A stretch of DNA of 64,000 bases from Venturia oleaginea. Lineage: Eukaryota; Ascomycota; Dothideomycetes; Venturiales; Venturiaceae. The position numbers and the translations under genes were made by a program. The DNA lies in contig JABMLP010000007.1 in the NCBI GenBank assembly GCA_013176395.1, positions 1,240,001 through 1,304,000 of the forward strand, in the 5' to 3' direction. Under the pieces are notes generated by a model, which saw nothing but the letters and a program-made list of their open reading frames with translations, did not search any database and had not been told where the DNA came from. Of the stretch, positions 42,466-52,982 are shown one piece after another (the first letter of the stretch is position 1; the number at the start of each line of letters is the position of its first letter).

Positions 42466-44014
42466 TCACGACTCCATAAAACACTGATCCCAAAACCCTC
42501 CTGCTCTCGCAAAACTTAAACTCTCAACAAATTTGGTGAGAGTGCAGAGACCCCAAGCATCACCACCACACGTCTGCAATGGTAAAACCCGATCATTGAT
42601 CAACACCCTGACCATCTCCTCCTTCTGACCATCACACCTCCATTTCTCAAAATAAGCCCTAGCAGCAAATGGCACAGCCCAGCTAGCCGAAAACCCATTC
42701 GTCTCTTCCGGAGACTTCAAAGTAGTGTTAGAAAGCGGGGTCGTGGCATTAAACAGCCCAAAAGCAGAGAAGATATTCATCATATCATTATCGTGACTGA
42801 AATCCGCGAATAGGGTATATTTCTTTCCAATCGGGAATGTTGAAGGATTGTTATCGAGGGTACGATTCGTTGTTGTTTCGTCCTTGACAGGGGAATTCGT
42901 CATACGTGCTATCAATTCGTTCACGAATCCGATGCCTTTTGTCGGGCCAAGGGGATTACCAGGACCATAGCCGTAGTATTTCCCTAGCGATTGGTAGTAA
43001 TCGTACTCTTGCCACTCTCTGTCTGTAAAGAGATAGCAAAAGTCTGAGATGTTGCCTGTTGGGGAGGCGACGGTGTTGAAGGCGCAGAGGTCCATGAGAT
43101 AGATTGTGTCGAGGTCATCTAATCCGGCCAAGGGCAGGTCTGTATTGATTCGAGCTGTAATGTTGGGAACGAAAATGTCGATCCACTTGTTTTGAGCGTC
43201 GTCGCCCAGATCAGAGCTGAAAGCTGGACAGTTGTCGATGCTTAGCGTGTTGTTGTAATCTGCTCCTTCGGGAATGACTTGGATATCGAGTGTGGAAACT
43301 TCCTTTCCAGATTTCTTGTCCTCTTTAACTGCCTGTTGATAGCCCAGTGTCCAATTGTATGCTGAGTTGACAACTCTTTCTTGGCCTGCCGAGCGAACGA
43401 ACGGGGTGGTATGCTTCGCCAACTCCTTATAACGGCGGTAGAACTTGATGCCCGAAGTTGCCATCTCTTGCTGGCCAAATGCAGACAACTGGTCTGCTCC
43501 CAAAGTGTATTCATAGTCGTTGAGGAAGGCATATTTGCCTTTGAATGTCCCAACCTTACCCTTCAAGCTCGTAATCAGATTACTGTATGTCTCAGTTTTG
43601 GAGGCGGTAGGATCGCGAGCGCCATGGCGGGACAAAGATTGAGCGAAGGTGACTGTGCATTTCTCAGGCGCACCTGCGGCTATCTCAGATGGCACACTGT
43701 AGTAAGGTGAATACTGGCCCAACCAGTGGGAAATTTTAGGTGTGCAGAAGAAGCCATTGAGGCCATCGCATGGCGACGAGTTGGTGAATGCAAAGGCTCT
43801 ATTCCGGCATTAGGCTGCAAGGCGTGTAAGAAAGCAAGTTCATAGTCGCATACCTGCTGATAGCCAGAAGTGAGAAGAATATGGCGAAGGCAAACATTAC
43901 AACGAGGGCGGTAGCCTTGAATAGTCTGCGTCGTGGTGCACCTGGACGACGAGTTTCCTCGCCATCCCCGTCGCGCGGTAATGGGTCATAGGTGTACTTG
44001 GCTTTACGATTCAT
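42466..44014 (-). CDS. Histidine acid phosphatase / phytase-like, membrane-anchored
   Basis: Exons on the minus strand are 44014-43854 and 43798-42466; the intron is 55 bp and the product is 497 residues. The acceptor at 43799 gives SRAFAFTNSSPCDGLNGFFC, rebuilding the phytase N-terminal Cys block, followed by PKISHWLGQYSPY. Catalytic motif SRHGARDPT lies at residues 110-118 (nucleophile His112), and the proton-donor HD motif in FADFSHDNDM (His389-Asp390). Several NxT/S glycosylation sites and paired cysteines fit an extracytoplasmic enzyme. Instead of a cleavable signal peptide there is a 35-residue basic cytosolic segment and one hydrophobic helix (ATALVVMFAFAIFFSLLAIS), so it is probably a type II membrane protein. 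It should release phosphate from phytate or other monoesters. Confidence 0.9.
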
Positions 44015-44323
44015 CTCCACGGGTCGGGCATGCTAAAGCGATCAATGGGTCTACTATGGCACCTCTAATCGCCCTGCTGGTGCGCGGGTGCAGGTGTCGG
44101 ACATTGTCGATTGGGTGCTGGAGTCGAGCCACTATCCAAGCCGTCTCGGCCGTGACCGGGAGTCCGGGACATGTTGGTCAAAGAGCCTCACGAAAGAATA
44201 AACTTATTGATAAATGGAATGCTACAACAAAATACAATGCTGGGGTATATCTCATCAATCCATGCGCCAAAGTACAGCTTCACAGTGCTCTAATGCTCTG
44301 ATCCTCACATTTCCGAATCGCCT
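44015..44323. promoter_or_regulatory. Promoter region of the phosphatase gene
   Basis: 309 bp lie between the phosphatase start and the 3' end of the upstream DAM1 gene, both on the minus strand. No clear TATA box or phosphate-response (CACGTG) site was seen. Confidence 0.4.
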
Positions 44324-45016
44324 TCATCTCAACACACCACCACCTCTTCCTCTGCCCCGGCCAGCATTTCCTCGAGGCAGGCCGCTCCCTCTGGGTATGC
44401 CCCGGGCTCTCCCCACCCCGGCCGCCCCTCGTGTCCGTGATGGCGCTGGTGTCGAGTATTTCGACGAGGCTTTGGAAGATTGGGGAGGGTGTTCCACAAA
44501 AGATGTGTCGTTCGTCCTGTCGAGTAGATTAGTACACGTACAACCTCTTCCCACATCCAAGACGTACATGAACGTTGCATCACCATCACCATCTGACTTT
44601 GCTCCACCACCCATCATTCCATCGTGCGTGTCCAGTTGCCGTCGCAACATATACGACCTCTTGAAACTTTCTTGCACCGGTGCTTCCAGAAAGTCGACAC
44701 AAAACGCGTTCATGTTCATACCATACAAGAAAGCCGCGAAGCTTTCTGAGAATCGACTGAGAGACTCGTGCATGAGTTGGAGATGCATGAAGTTGGCCTC
44801 CAAATCTGCCATTCCATCGCTGAACTCAGCGAATTGAGCTTCCAGAGCGTCTAATGGATTGTATGCTGCCGCCGCGGAGGCTTGTTGTGAATTGCGGAGT
44901 GAGTTTCGAGACGAGGGGCGCAAAGGCGTGGTTGGTCTGGAGGGTATTTGGGTGCGTGAAGCTGATGGCGAGCGCTGACGGGTGCCGACGGCAGCATCTG
45001 GTGTCTGGGACGCCAT
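44324..45016 (-). CDS. DAM1: DASH complex subunit Dam1
   Basis: Exons on the minus strand are 45016-44568 and 44516-44324, giving 213 residues. The intron (44517-44567) has a consensus gtacgt donor and ctaat branch. It is 51 bp with no in-frame stop, so the unspliced frame is also open. The Dam1 core is unmistakable: NPLDALEAQFAEFSDGMADL, EANFMHLQLMHESLSRFSES and FAAFLYGMNMNAFCVDF (residues about 55-110). The N-terminus is Ser/Thr/Arg-rich, suited to Aurora/Ipl1 phosphorylation. The C-terminus ends in an RG-rich tail (GNAGRGRGRGGG). Dam1 couples kinetochores to spindle microtubules and is fungus-specific. ATG 45016 is the first true start in the frame. Confidence 0.92.
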   Translation of the reverse strand: MASQTPDAAVGTRQRSPSASRTQIPSRPTTPLRPSSRNSLRNSQQASAAAAYNPLDALEAQFAEFSDGMADLEANFMHLQLMHESLSRFSESFAAFLYGMNMNAFCVDFLEAPVQESFKRSYMLRRQLDTHDGMMGGGAKSDGDGDATFMYVLDVGRGCTCTNLLDRTNDTSFVEHPPQSSKASSKYSTPAPSRTRGAAGVGRARGIPRGSGLPRGNAGRGRGRGGGVLR

Positions 45017-45463
45017 GGTTGTGGAATTGCGACTTGTTTGTTGAGTTGATTGCTTACTGTTGTTTGAAAGTTCGCGCCTAGACTCCAACACCTCGTGATG
45101 TCGTACTACCAACCACGGCCGTTCACATGTTCCTTTTCTTCAATGATCCCTATCTATAGGTACGTCTCCGACACCACCATATGGGCCGAAGACTGGCTCT
45201 TCAGGGTTTGCTTCATTAACATTAATCTCGACGACGCATTGGACGAATCTCACCCACGTACAGTCGGTTGGCTCCGAGTCTCCGTCTCAGTATTCCACTT
45301 CAATTTTAGCAGAACACAGCTCTTTTTCGTTTTCGCATAGCTTGCTTCGTTCGCATAAGCAATTCCAAGCTGTGAGAATGACTTCTATATGTCGCCGTAA
45401 GACCTTCGGCAGTTCCATGTGCTTGACTCGACTCCATCACTCTCAATCGTTTCTTTCTCCATC
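45017..45463. promoter_or_regulatory. Shared divergent promoter region, DAM1 / DUF8021-like gene
   Basis: 447 bp separate the divergent start codons. CT-rich sequence (about 45425-45462) directly precedes the plus-strand ATG. No specific sites were recognised. Confidence 0.45.
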
Positions 45464-46363
45464 ATGAAAGTCTTGGCACTAATCCTCTCAGCGCCGTCTT
45501 TGCTGGTCTCCGCAGAGTGCACGCGAGAGTCCCTCATCGCTGCAAGGGATGCTTTTTTCAAGGGAGCTCCAGCAAACCCTACGAACCTGGCGGCCAATGT
45601 CAAAGTCGCATTGAATAACAAACCGACGCCGCTGGAATCAACTCCATACCCCAAGATCCCCACATCAACATGGTCAGCATTACAGGCTCAGGCTGTAGAC
45701 ACGGAAATGTGCGAAATTGCAACCTTCAAAGTAGCAACTCAACAACTTCTCAGCACACGCCTCAAGCTCGATGCCGCTGGCGCCATTTCGGAGATCGAAT
45801 TTCTACAAGCGGTGCAGGGAGATCAGTTCTTCCGCCCGACCGGCTTTCCCAAAACGACACCGCTAATGTTCAATGAGAAGCAAAAGCCCGCACCTCCACC
45901 AACTGTACCTGAACAGTTTACACCAGAGATGGGCATGTTTGATAAAAAGTCATCCATCAGAACGGCAACCTGTAAAGCTCTCAGCGGAGCTCCACGCCTC
46001 TGGACAAGAAAAGAACTCATGTACGCCACTTCCTCCTACTGCGACGGTCTCAAAGGCAAACCCTACGACTCCTGTGTCTTCGCTGGCAGCTCATGCCCGC
46101 GAAATGAAAATGGTGTCACCACAACGCCGAACTGTGGGAAGGGAACAGGGGTATTTGGTTTCACCACTAGAGGAAGAAGATGGACGGTCGATATAGAGAC
46201 GGGGGTGGTCTTGGGTGTCTTTTACTTCGACTACGGTCCAGGTTCAAATCTGTTCTTGCACGAGTACTTCAAGGTTCAGGCAGGCTCTCTGGCGTATATC
46301 CTTGCTCCTATGAAGAACATTCCACACGCCCAGGCTTCGTTGAAGACATTCTTGCAGGCTTAG
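45464..46363 (+). CDS. Secreted DUF8021-like protein
   Basis: This is one exon of 299 residues. ATG 45464 was chosen over the in-frame codons upstream because it begins a clean signal peptide (KVLALILSAPSLLVSA). The mature part starts CTRESLIAARDAFF. It then shows the layout of the fungal DUF8021 family: an N-terminal helix, a cystatin-like segment with an isolated Cys (DTEMCEIATFKVATQQLL), and a C-terminal block GRRWTVDIETGVVLGVFYFDYG followed by FLHEYFKVQAGSLAYI. The middle has an extra Cys-rich insert (CKALSG, YCDGLKGKPYDSC, NCGKGTG). The family has no established function; members are abundant in secretomes. Assignment is by pattern only. Confidence 0.7.
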   Translation: MKVLALILSAPSLLVSAECTRESLIAARDAFFKGAPANPTNLAANVKVALNNKPTPLESTPYPKIPTSTWSALQAQAVDTEMCEIATFKVATQQLLSTRLKLDAAGAISEIEFLQAVQGDQFFRPTGFPKTTPLMFNEKQKPAPPPTVPEQFTPEMGMFDKKSSIRTATCKALSGAPRLWTRKELMYATSSYCDGLKGKPYDSCVFAGSSCPRNENGVTTTPNCGKGTGVFGFTTRGRRWTVDIETGVVLGVFYFDYGPGSNLFLHEYFKVQAGSLAYILAPMKNIPHAQASLKTFLQA

Positions 46364-46440
46364 ATAGTTGGTACGTAATGAATTCGTGACCGTATCGTGT
46401 CTCTTCATGTTTTCACATTCTTACGCTGGGCCATCAAACC

Positions 46441-47106
46441 ATGTTCGTTCATCTTATAGCTGCAAACCAGTTGGACAATCCCGTCTCAAGATCGGCATTG
46501 GTAAGTTTCTAGCGATCCTACTCGATTGTATCACTAGGACCTCCTCGTTCTCGATCCTGCGTCGAGAGACTTTGCCTTGGGGCAAGGACTCGACATCAGA
46601 AAGCGTAGCGAGCTCCACACCCTCAAGCCCTTCACACGTGTCAATGAGCTCGTCAATGTTCCGAAGACAACGCCGTACTTCTGGGAATCGAGTGCCAGTC
46701 AGAAGAAAATGTTATGGCGAAACTCATTCACGGAACAGGTGGCTTTCTCCAGTTATACGCCATCGGTCTACTTGCATGAGAATTATCACGATACACTTAA
46801 TGGTACAGTAAGTCTATATTGGATTCTCAAACCTCATTGAGTATCCAACACTTTCAGTACATGGAGACTACCTTCGCTAAATGCGCTGATGCAGCGTGGA
46901 CATATGTCATGCAGCCACGACTGCTAAAGGTCCAAAACGAGTCTACGCATCCCAATTGTAGGCACATCTTCAAAGAAACAGCAGACGGACAGATGGATGC
47001 GGAGACCTTCATGCATGTATTCGAGTTTCATTTCCAGGGCATGGCCGGGTACACGGGCGATATGACTGGGCAGGATTTACGTGAAAAGTCCAATGGGGAG
47101 ATCTAA
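46441..47106 (+). CDS. Hypothetical protein, predicted three exons
   Basis: Proposed exons are 46441-46500, 46538-46807 and 46858-47106, giving 192 residues. Support: both donors are gtaagt, both acceptors are ag after pyrimidine-containing tracts, all junctions are phase 0, and the joined frame stays open from ATG to TAA across three different windows. Against it: the first intron is only 37 bp, short even for fungi, and no family is recognised. The protein has no signal peptide. It contains aromatic-rich blocks (TPYFWESSASQKKMLWRN, YLHENYHDT, FEFHFQGMAGYTGD) and three cysteines or fewer. It could be a lineage-specific gene or the tail of a decayed one. Confidence 0.45.
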
Positions 47107-50031
47107 GAAGGGAAAGCGAAACCATAAACGGACTCTGCGAGACTCTTCGCCTCCATAGCTAGGCTCGATGATGTTCAGGACGATTTCCAAAGGGGGATGA
47201 TCGAATGTTCCAAGACTGCTGCTTGGCTGCAATTGACTTGATCGCGAGTCGGTCATTAGGACCTCTCCAGAGTGTTGAGGGCGATGCCGCTCATGAACTC
47301 CATCTTGAGCATGCGAGCTCGCTCGGCGAAATCTATGGCGGTGAATTTGTTCAATTTGTGAATTTAGGATTGTCTCCGGAGATGGAGATAAATGTAAATC
47401 TGGGGACGCAATGAAATCGCGCCCCCTGAATGTCAGCGCAATACCCTCTCTAATCTGGCCATGTCAGCGAGAATCTTCTTCGCGCGAGATTTGACCTTAG
47501 ACCGGAGGTTGACACCAACAGAGCATTGACTCGATGGCAGTTGCTTCATTGTCGCACCAAGTGAGTACAAACTTCGTTCTCAATCTTTGTTTGAATGCTA
47601 CTGCAGAACCACCACACTGTGCATGCTCGCATCCGCTGAGAAACGCGGGAGAACGACCGGCCGGCTGTTAGCAAGGTCCCTAAACAAATCTTCCTGTATC
47701 CGTAAGTATCATCTGTAAGCGGAACAAATGAAGGAAAAGACGCGTATATATCGCGAATACGTTCTAATTAGCCTCCCAATATACAGATATGTCGACAGTA
47801 CAACAAGCGGTCCTAGATAAGAAAGTGGGCATTCAGCTCGTACAGAAGCGCGCAATACCGTCCCTCACCGTCGAGCGCGTGTCGAGGCTTGAATCGCGAT
47901 ACGAGATGCCGAATTGGCTTTTGCACAGCTTTCCACGTTTGACGTTTCACAAGTCATACGAAGTCCCCGTATTGCAGAATTCGATTCAGTCGGTGATCCA
48001 TCTCGTGTTCCAAGCCGCAATGATGGATTATCCAGATGTAGTCTATTATGCACCTTCATTGTCTTGATGTTCAGCTCTGTTTGCGGCACGAGCGCGAACT
48101 TCAAAGCCCAGTCAACATCCGTCGGGAGTGGGTTTAAACCCATCTGAGCTGGCGGAGGAAGGGGGTGGGGTGGAGCGGGATTTCGGGCAGTTAGGTGGCT
48201 GCAAGCGTGCAATGCTCGTCGTTAGTGTTCATCTTGGTCGATACCTATTCGTTTTAGCTACCTCGTACTTCTTGCCTCGACAGCTTCCTTGGACAAGAAG
48301 GAATGAAAATGCTTGGATATGATCCGATACTAACGTCTTATATCTTGTTTCAAGCCTCGTCTAGAACAAGGGCTTCCCTTGCGTTAGCAAAGATGCGTAA
48401 AGCAAGGTCCTTTCTGCCAGTATACGTAGGTTGTAAGGCAAAATAAGGCGTGGTGGAGTGGGCGCAAAACCTAGTGCCCACTTGGCCTTTATCCCTACTC
48501 CCTTAGTCGAAAGTAGGTGTGTGTGTTGTCGTTGGGAAGAGGAGAAGAGAAGAGAAGTCGTGATCCCTCGAAGTTATTTAGACCCGGGTGACTGTCCGAG
48601 TCTAGCGTTTGCTTGACGAGAAATGACGTCAAATATCTCCGCAAGCTGCAGAGAGAATTAACGATGATCAGTTCTAGAAGGTGAGCTTCACGCATATTCT
48701 TGGCCTGGTATCGCATGGGCCATGGATAACCCGGAAAAAGCATTGCTACTAGTATGATCTTAGACCTCCAATTATTGAAATACTAGTCGCGCCGTACCCT
48801 AGCATGGCTCTACCAAGAGGCAGCAGTTGAAAAGTGTGTCAGTGGGGCACGCGAAGTTGGTCAGCCTTTCTGCAGGCAAGACAGGCGAGGGAGATGGAAG
48901 AGGCTGAACAGGCTGGGCTGGAGTTCGACTTCGGCGGGGAAATGGTCGAAACCTTGGAAGGGAAAGTAAGAGTAGATACTGATGATTACTGACAGATGCG
49001 GAGCATTATTGCCGCACAGCAAATTCTTGAGCTGTTCCTGACCAATTCTTCTGCAAGCAAGCCGGAAAATAGTCCAACAGGTTAGGCTCAACGCTCAAGA
49101 TCAGTGACGATAATGAGAATATGTTCTCATCACAATGGGTTCCGCCCTTGCCATAATGAAGAGGTGACACCCTTGAAATCCAAATCCTGGTCGCAGCCAT
49201 TGGCGGACGCAAGAGCTGGAGATGACTCCGAGACGATAGCGTGTTCGATCGAAATCATCACCCGAAATTCTGGTCAGTGGTCACGGTCCGCGGTTTCAAG
49301 CGGGCCGGGAAGCGTCGAAAGGGAACGAAGTTGTAATAAGGTTTAGTTTCCGCTGCCCGATAGTCTTCGGCGCAGAGTTATGGATCGATGACGGAAGGGT
49401 GTTTTGTGTTTATCAAGTCCATCGGGCTGTCAGGTTCGAGGCAGACCCATATAACTATTGCTTGAGGTTTGGCCCAAGTGGGCCCAGCCCGAAGTAAGGC
49501 CTGATGGCTGATGCTCATGCCACGACCGCAAAGAAGAAAAGTTGGAGTTGTGACTTCCTAGTATGCAGGTGAGGCAGCTTTTTCTCGCACCATAACGGTC
49601 GATGATGTAGTTGAACATTAGTGTCGCACTTGCAGCTCCGCCATCGAGATTGGTCATCTTAGTCATTAGAGTAGTCAAAGGAGACCTTTTATGCACGGTG
49701 CATGGTGGGACAATACCTCGCATCATGGACTTGACTGATTATTAAGAGGGGAATCGTGCAGTACTTCCATGGCTTGAGAACGTTAACGTCCACCGATTTT
49801 CCGGCTCGGCAGACGGATCTCTCGCGACGCGAGATGTGCAACCGCTTCCCGCGGACAAATCACGAGCCCGCAGGGGTTCGGGGGATGACAAGCCCGTTGA
49901 AACTCCGATTTCCTTTCTGCAAATCTTTCCATGCAGATCAATTTGTACCGAGTTGCTTTTTATCACCCAGTTCGTGTCACAAACACAGCACACAAAAACG
50001 GTGTATTGGCGTGCCAACCAAGCACACCATG
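47107..50031. other. Intergenic, 2.9 kb, no firm gene
   Basis: The best open frame is 47789-48067 (+, 92 codons, ATG after a cagat context, start MSTVQQAVLDKKVGIQLVQK). It has no motif or splice support and is not called. Other frames reach 121 codons at most (49742-50107, minus) and overlap on both strands. No repeats or RNA genes were recognised. Confidence 0.4.
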
Positions 50032-51090
50032 TCAATCCTGCCATGCTCGATAAACAATTCTGCTGCCGAATTGTTGGCCCTTCTTCAAAACAACCATTGA
50101 TCTCCAATCATCGTGATTGATCGCGTTGATGTAGCGAGACGGCTCGATGCACATCCCTGAACGTGCACGCCGAGCTGGCACGTTCTCAATTTGTGGTACA
50201 TCGATGAACTTTCCAGTATAGAATTGAAAGCTGGGCTCGGTGCTGTGCACTTCCAAATGAACCTTGGATTCTGGATGATAAAATTTGGCCAGCCTTTGCA
50301 AGTTCAGAGGACGAGTGTCTAGAGGGACAGACTTTGGATCCTTGTTCATGATGAAGCAGTGGTCGATGTCTGGTTCTTTGGATCCCAAGACAAACTTTTC
50401 GCCTGCACTGATGCTAGGATAGGGCGCAATTTCTCCGGTTGGTATGCTTGCGTCGTCCACAACTTGATGCCATTCTGTCGATAGCGTGACCTCCGTACCC
50501 TCGATTGATGAGGAGTTGGAAAGATTGAAATAACTGTGGTGGAGTATTTAGCCAGCGCATCCTGCCAACAGAAAGCTGACAAACCTATGATTTGTAATTG
50601 CAACTACTGTTTCTTCGGTCTCTTCGTCGTCATTTACCATCGATGCTTCATATTCCACATCAAGCACCACCACATCAGAGCCTTCGATTCTCTCTGTTGA
50701 TGGATAGTACCACACCATCAACTCAACAGTGCCGGGATAGCCCTCTTCTCCATCCATTCTAAGGTATTTGAATTGAATGCAGTCTCGACCATTCCTCTTC
50801 ACCTCTGTTGGACCCTCAAATACCTTCTTTCCCCAACCTTGTACCCCTCCGTGTAGGGAGTTGGGTCCATTATTGGCTGCGAGAAGGTAGGACTGGTTGT
50901 TCAAATTGTTGATCTTTGCCCCAGAAATGCGATTGGCAACGCGACCAACTGTCTCACCAAAATATGGATCATTGTGTTTCTGATACATCTCGACTGTAGG
51001 AAAACCCTGAACAATATCGAAGTTGCCGACACGGAAAGATTGTATGATGGCTCCAAGGGGAAGAAAGGTGAAGTTTTGTTGGGACATCAT
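50032..51090 (-). CDS. Aldose 1-epimerase (galactose mutarotase) family protein
   Basis: Exons on the minus strand are 51090-50585 and 50533-50032; the intron is 51 bp and the product is 335 residues. The junction restores NHSYFNLS, the conserved mutarotase block. Other family marks are LGAIIQSFRV, DPYFGETVGRVANRISGA (substrate-loop Arg), NSLHGGVQGWGKKVFE (catalytic His region), the EGYPGTVELMVWY block, DHCF and the C-terminal CIEPSRYINAINHDDWRS carrying the catalytic glutamate position. No signal peptide is present, so it is probably cytosolic. It interconverts sugar anomers; some fungal relatives act on glucose-6-phosphate, but this one is of the galactose-mutarotase branch. Either of two adjacent ATGs could start the protein. 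Confidence 0.9.
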
Positions 51091-51947
51091 TGCTGTGGTT
51101 ACCAAGCCGGCCTTGGGACTGTTGCGTGTGACTTGGCTGCTAATTATTCTCGACCACGCACTGGGGAGAAATTAGCCATCGCTCATTGATGGTAGTGAAT
51201 TGAAATTGGCAGTGATAAAATCCTGACGGTGGTCATGAGGATGCTGTAATCATACTGATTGCTATCCATGTCCAAAGAAGGACGATACAATCGCAGTCCA
51301 TGCAGTCATAGGTGGGAATAGCCTCATGCTGGTGACCATGTACTTACTGAATAGGGCATAGCAGACCTTGGTTGCATAGCTAGAAGTATGAAACGCAGCA
51401 GTGGAGTAAGATCGCGGGGAAGAGAGCAGTGACAGTGAATTGGATGACTTACTATAGCAGAAACAGATTCAGAAGGAGGATTGTAATTATCTTTCAGTGT
51501 CTTCTCAGAATCATGGAGCTTGGAGATTATGTTGTGAAGGGTTGACGTTCAAGATGTTGAGAACATTTGCGCGTTTAGGTTAGCGCTTATGCCAAGTGAC
51601 CTTGCCTTGCTTCTACAGTATCCTGAGTATGACACAGGGGCACCATCTTGAGATATTGTGAGTACGTGCATAGATTTGTGATTTTTACATTTGGAATCAT
51701 AATTACACCTTATCTTTGTCAACAACCATCAGCTACGCCAGCCCCGCGAATCGTAACACTTGATATCGTCCATAGAAAATGTCATGCAGCTGAAAGGTCT
51801 ATGCCGCCAGACCCCAGAACGCCAGATTAAGCCTACATAATTCACACGTCTGATAAGGCTTCGCAAAAAGAATCATCAACCAACGCTAAAACGCAAAGAA
51901 TGGAACCTCTCCTTGCCAAAAAGTAAAAATCAAGTGACAGCACGATG
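51091..51947. other. Intergenic upstream of the aldose epimerase
   Basis: It should contain the epimerase promoter and the 3' end of the transcription-factor gene. Only short frames (at most 60 codons) are present. Confidence 0.4.
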
Positions 51948-52982
51948 TTATGCCTGCCCCAGTGCATCTGTATTGATGTAATCATTCATCTCACCCCACA
52001 TCAAATCTTGTCCTTGTCCTTGCGAAGAATATTGGTTGTAAAGCAAATTGTCCAAACTCGCCTGAGAGTATTGCGAAGCGAAACTGTCGATATCCATAGG
52101 TTGGTCGTATGAAGGCATCTGCCAGTTGTCGTTTTGGAGGAGCTGCATTGGATCGTATCCTCGTTTCTGTGCGATGGTGGGTATTGAATTAACTGGAAAT
52201 GGAGTTGGCTCATATTTTGTCCGGGGTGACGCTTGGCATGTACGCAAATATGGACTGTTGTGCATTGGAGGGGTGGTTGGTAATTCTTTTCTGCAGTATC
52301 CTTCTGCGAAAGACATAGTTCTCGTCGGAGAGGGAATTCCGTGCGAGGAGTGATCTGATGCCAAACCAGGTTCCGACTCTTCACTTAATGATTTCTTGCG
52401 TTGCATGGCGGATGCTCCATTTGTAGCGAAACACCGCTGCTGAAGAATGGACAAATCGTCTTCGAAACCCTCGTGCTTGATAGGCGTATCATTTGCCGAG
52501 TGTAAAAGATCTAACCTCTCCAGAATGTCATGAGTGAGTGGGTGGCCTCCAACCGCGCTTTTTTTCAATGGTTTGCCGGGCCAATTTTCTCCCTCTTGTA
52601 GCCTTCGGTACAGTTCGCGTAGGCCAGCTACAAGTTGTGATTGTTGTTGTTCGAGCATTTCAACATATCTGTGGATCATGTCAGAGCAAGAATTGAATGG
52701 GGTTGGGACAATACCATACCCTTTGGGATATACTTTGTCGTGAGACTTTTTCCTCTCCAAACACGCAGATTGCATTGTCAGCCTTGCATCGCAGGCAAGG
52801 ACTGGCGCCATCGCACTGTTTGACTTAGTATGTTGACTCGGCAGTATATTTTTTTCTGCAGCTGGAAATTTGCATACCTTTGATTTTTTCAGTCTGCACC
52901 GATCACATGCTTTGCAAACTCTCTTTCGTGCGTTGTCTGCGTGGTCTGAAGATTGGGAGGAAGCGCGATGGGGAGACGACAT
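51948..52982 (-). CDS. Zn2Cys6 transcription factor, apparently frameshifted
   Basis: Family-consistent exons on the minus strand are 52982-52878, 52815-52720 and 52668-51948. The 62-bp intron joins CKACDRCRLKKSK to CDGASPCLRCKADNAIC, completing a canonical Zn2Cys6 cluster. The 51-bp intron joins YPKG to YVEMLEQQQSQLV, a dimerisation-like helix. The exon lengths total 922, one more than a multiple of three. The frame of the zinc cluster changes inside exon 2 between CVFG and KKSHDKVYPKG, near 52745-52755 (GAGAGGAAAAAG). As spliced, the protein would stop soon after the cluster. The unspliced frame is open for 344 codons but lacks the real second half of the cluster. The rest (LTHDILERLDLLHS, disordered Ser/Pro-rich tail) is regulator-like. 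Either a disabling mutation or a base-calling error. Confidence 0.7.
   Translation of the reverse strand: MSSPHRASSQSSDHADNARKRVCKACDRCRLKKSKVCKFPAAEKNILPSQHTKSNSAMAPVLACDARLTMQSACLERKKSHDKVYPKGYGIVPTPFNSCSDMIHRYVEMLEQQQSQLVAGLRELYRRLQEGENWPGKPLKKSAVGGHPLTHDILERLDLLHSANDTPIKHEGFEDDLSILQQRCFATNGASAMQRKKSLSEESEPGLASDHSSHGIPSPTRTMSFAEGYCRKELPTTPPMHNSPYLRTCQASPRTKYEPTPFPVNSIPTIAQKRGYDPMQLLQNDNWQMPSYDQPMDIDSFASQYSQASLDNLLYNQYSSQGQGQDLMWGEMNDYINTDALGQA

Noticed and set aside
47789..48067. 92-codon frame starting MSTVQQAVLDKKVG
   Set aside because: The start context is good, but there is no family match, no continuing exon could be found, and it lies in a gene-poor stretch. Kept only as a note.
51948..52982. 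Uninterrupted 344-codon frame taken as an intact, intronless regulator
   Set aside because: The frame reads through two introns. It lacks the CDGASPCLRCKADNAIC half of the zinc cluster, which is present in another frame after splicing.
42466..52982. Possible biosynthetic or metabolic gene cluster (phosphatase, secreted protein, epimerase, regulator)
   Set aside because: The enzymes do not share a pathway, no backbone synthase is present, and DAM1 and long gaps interrupt the group.
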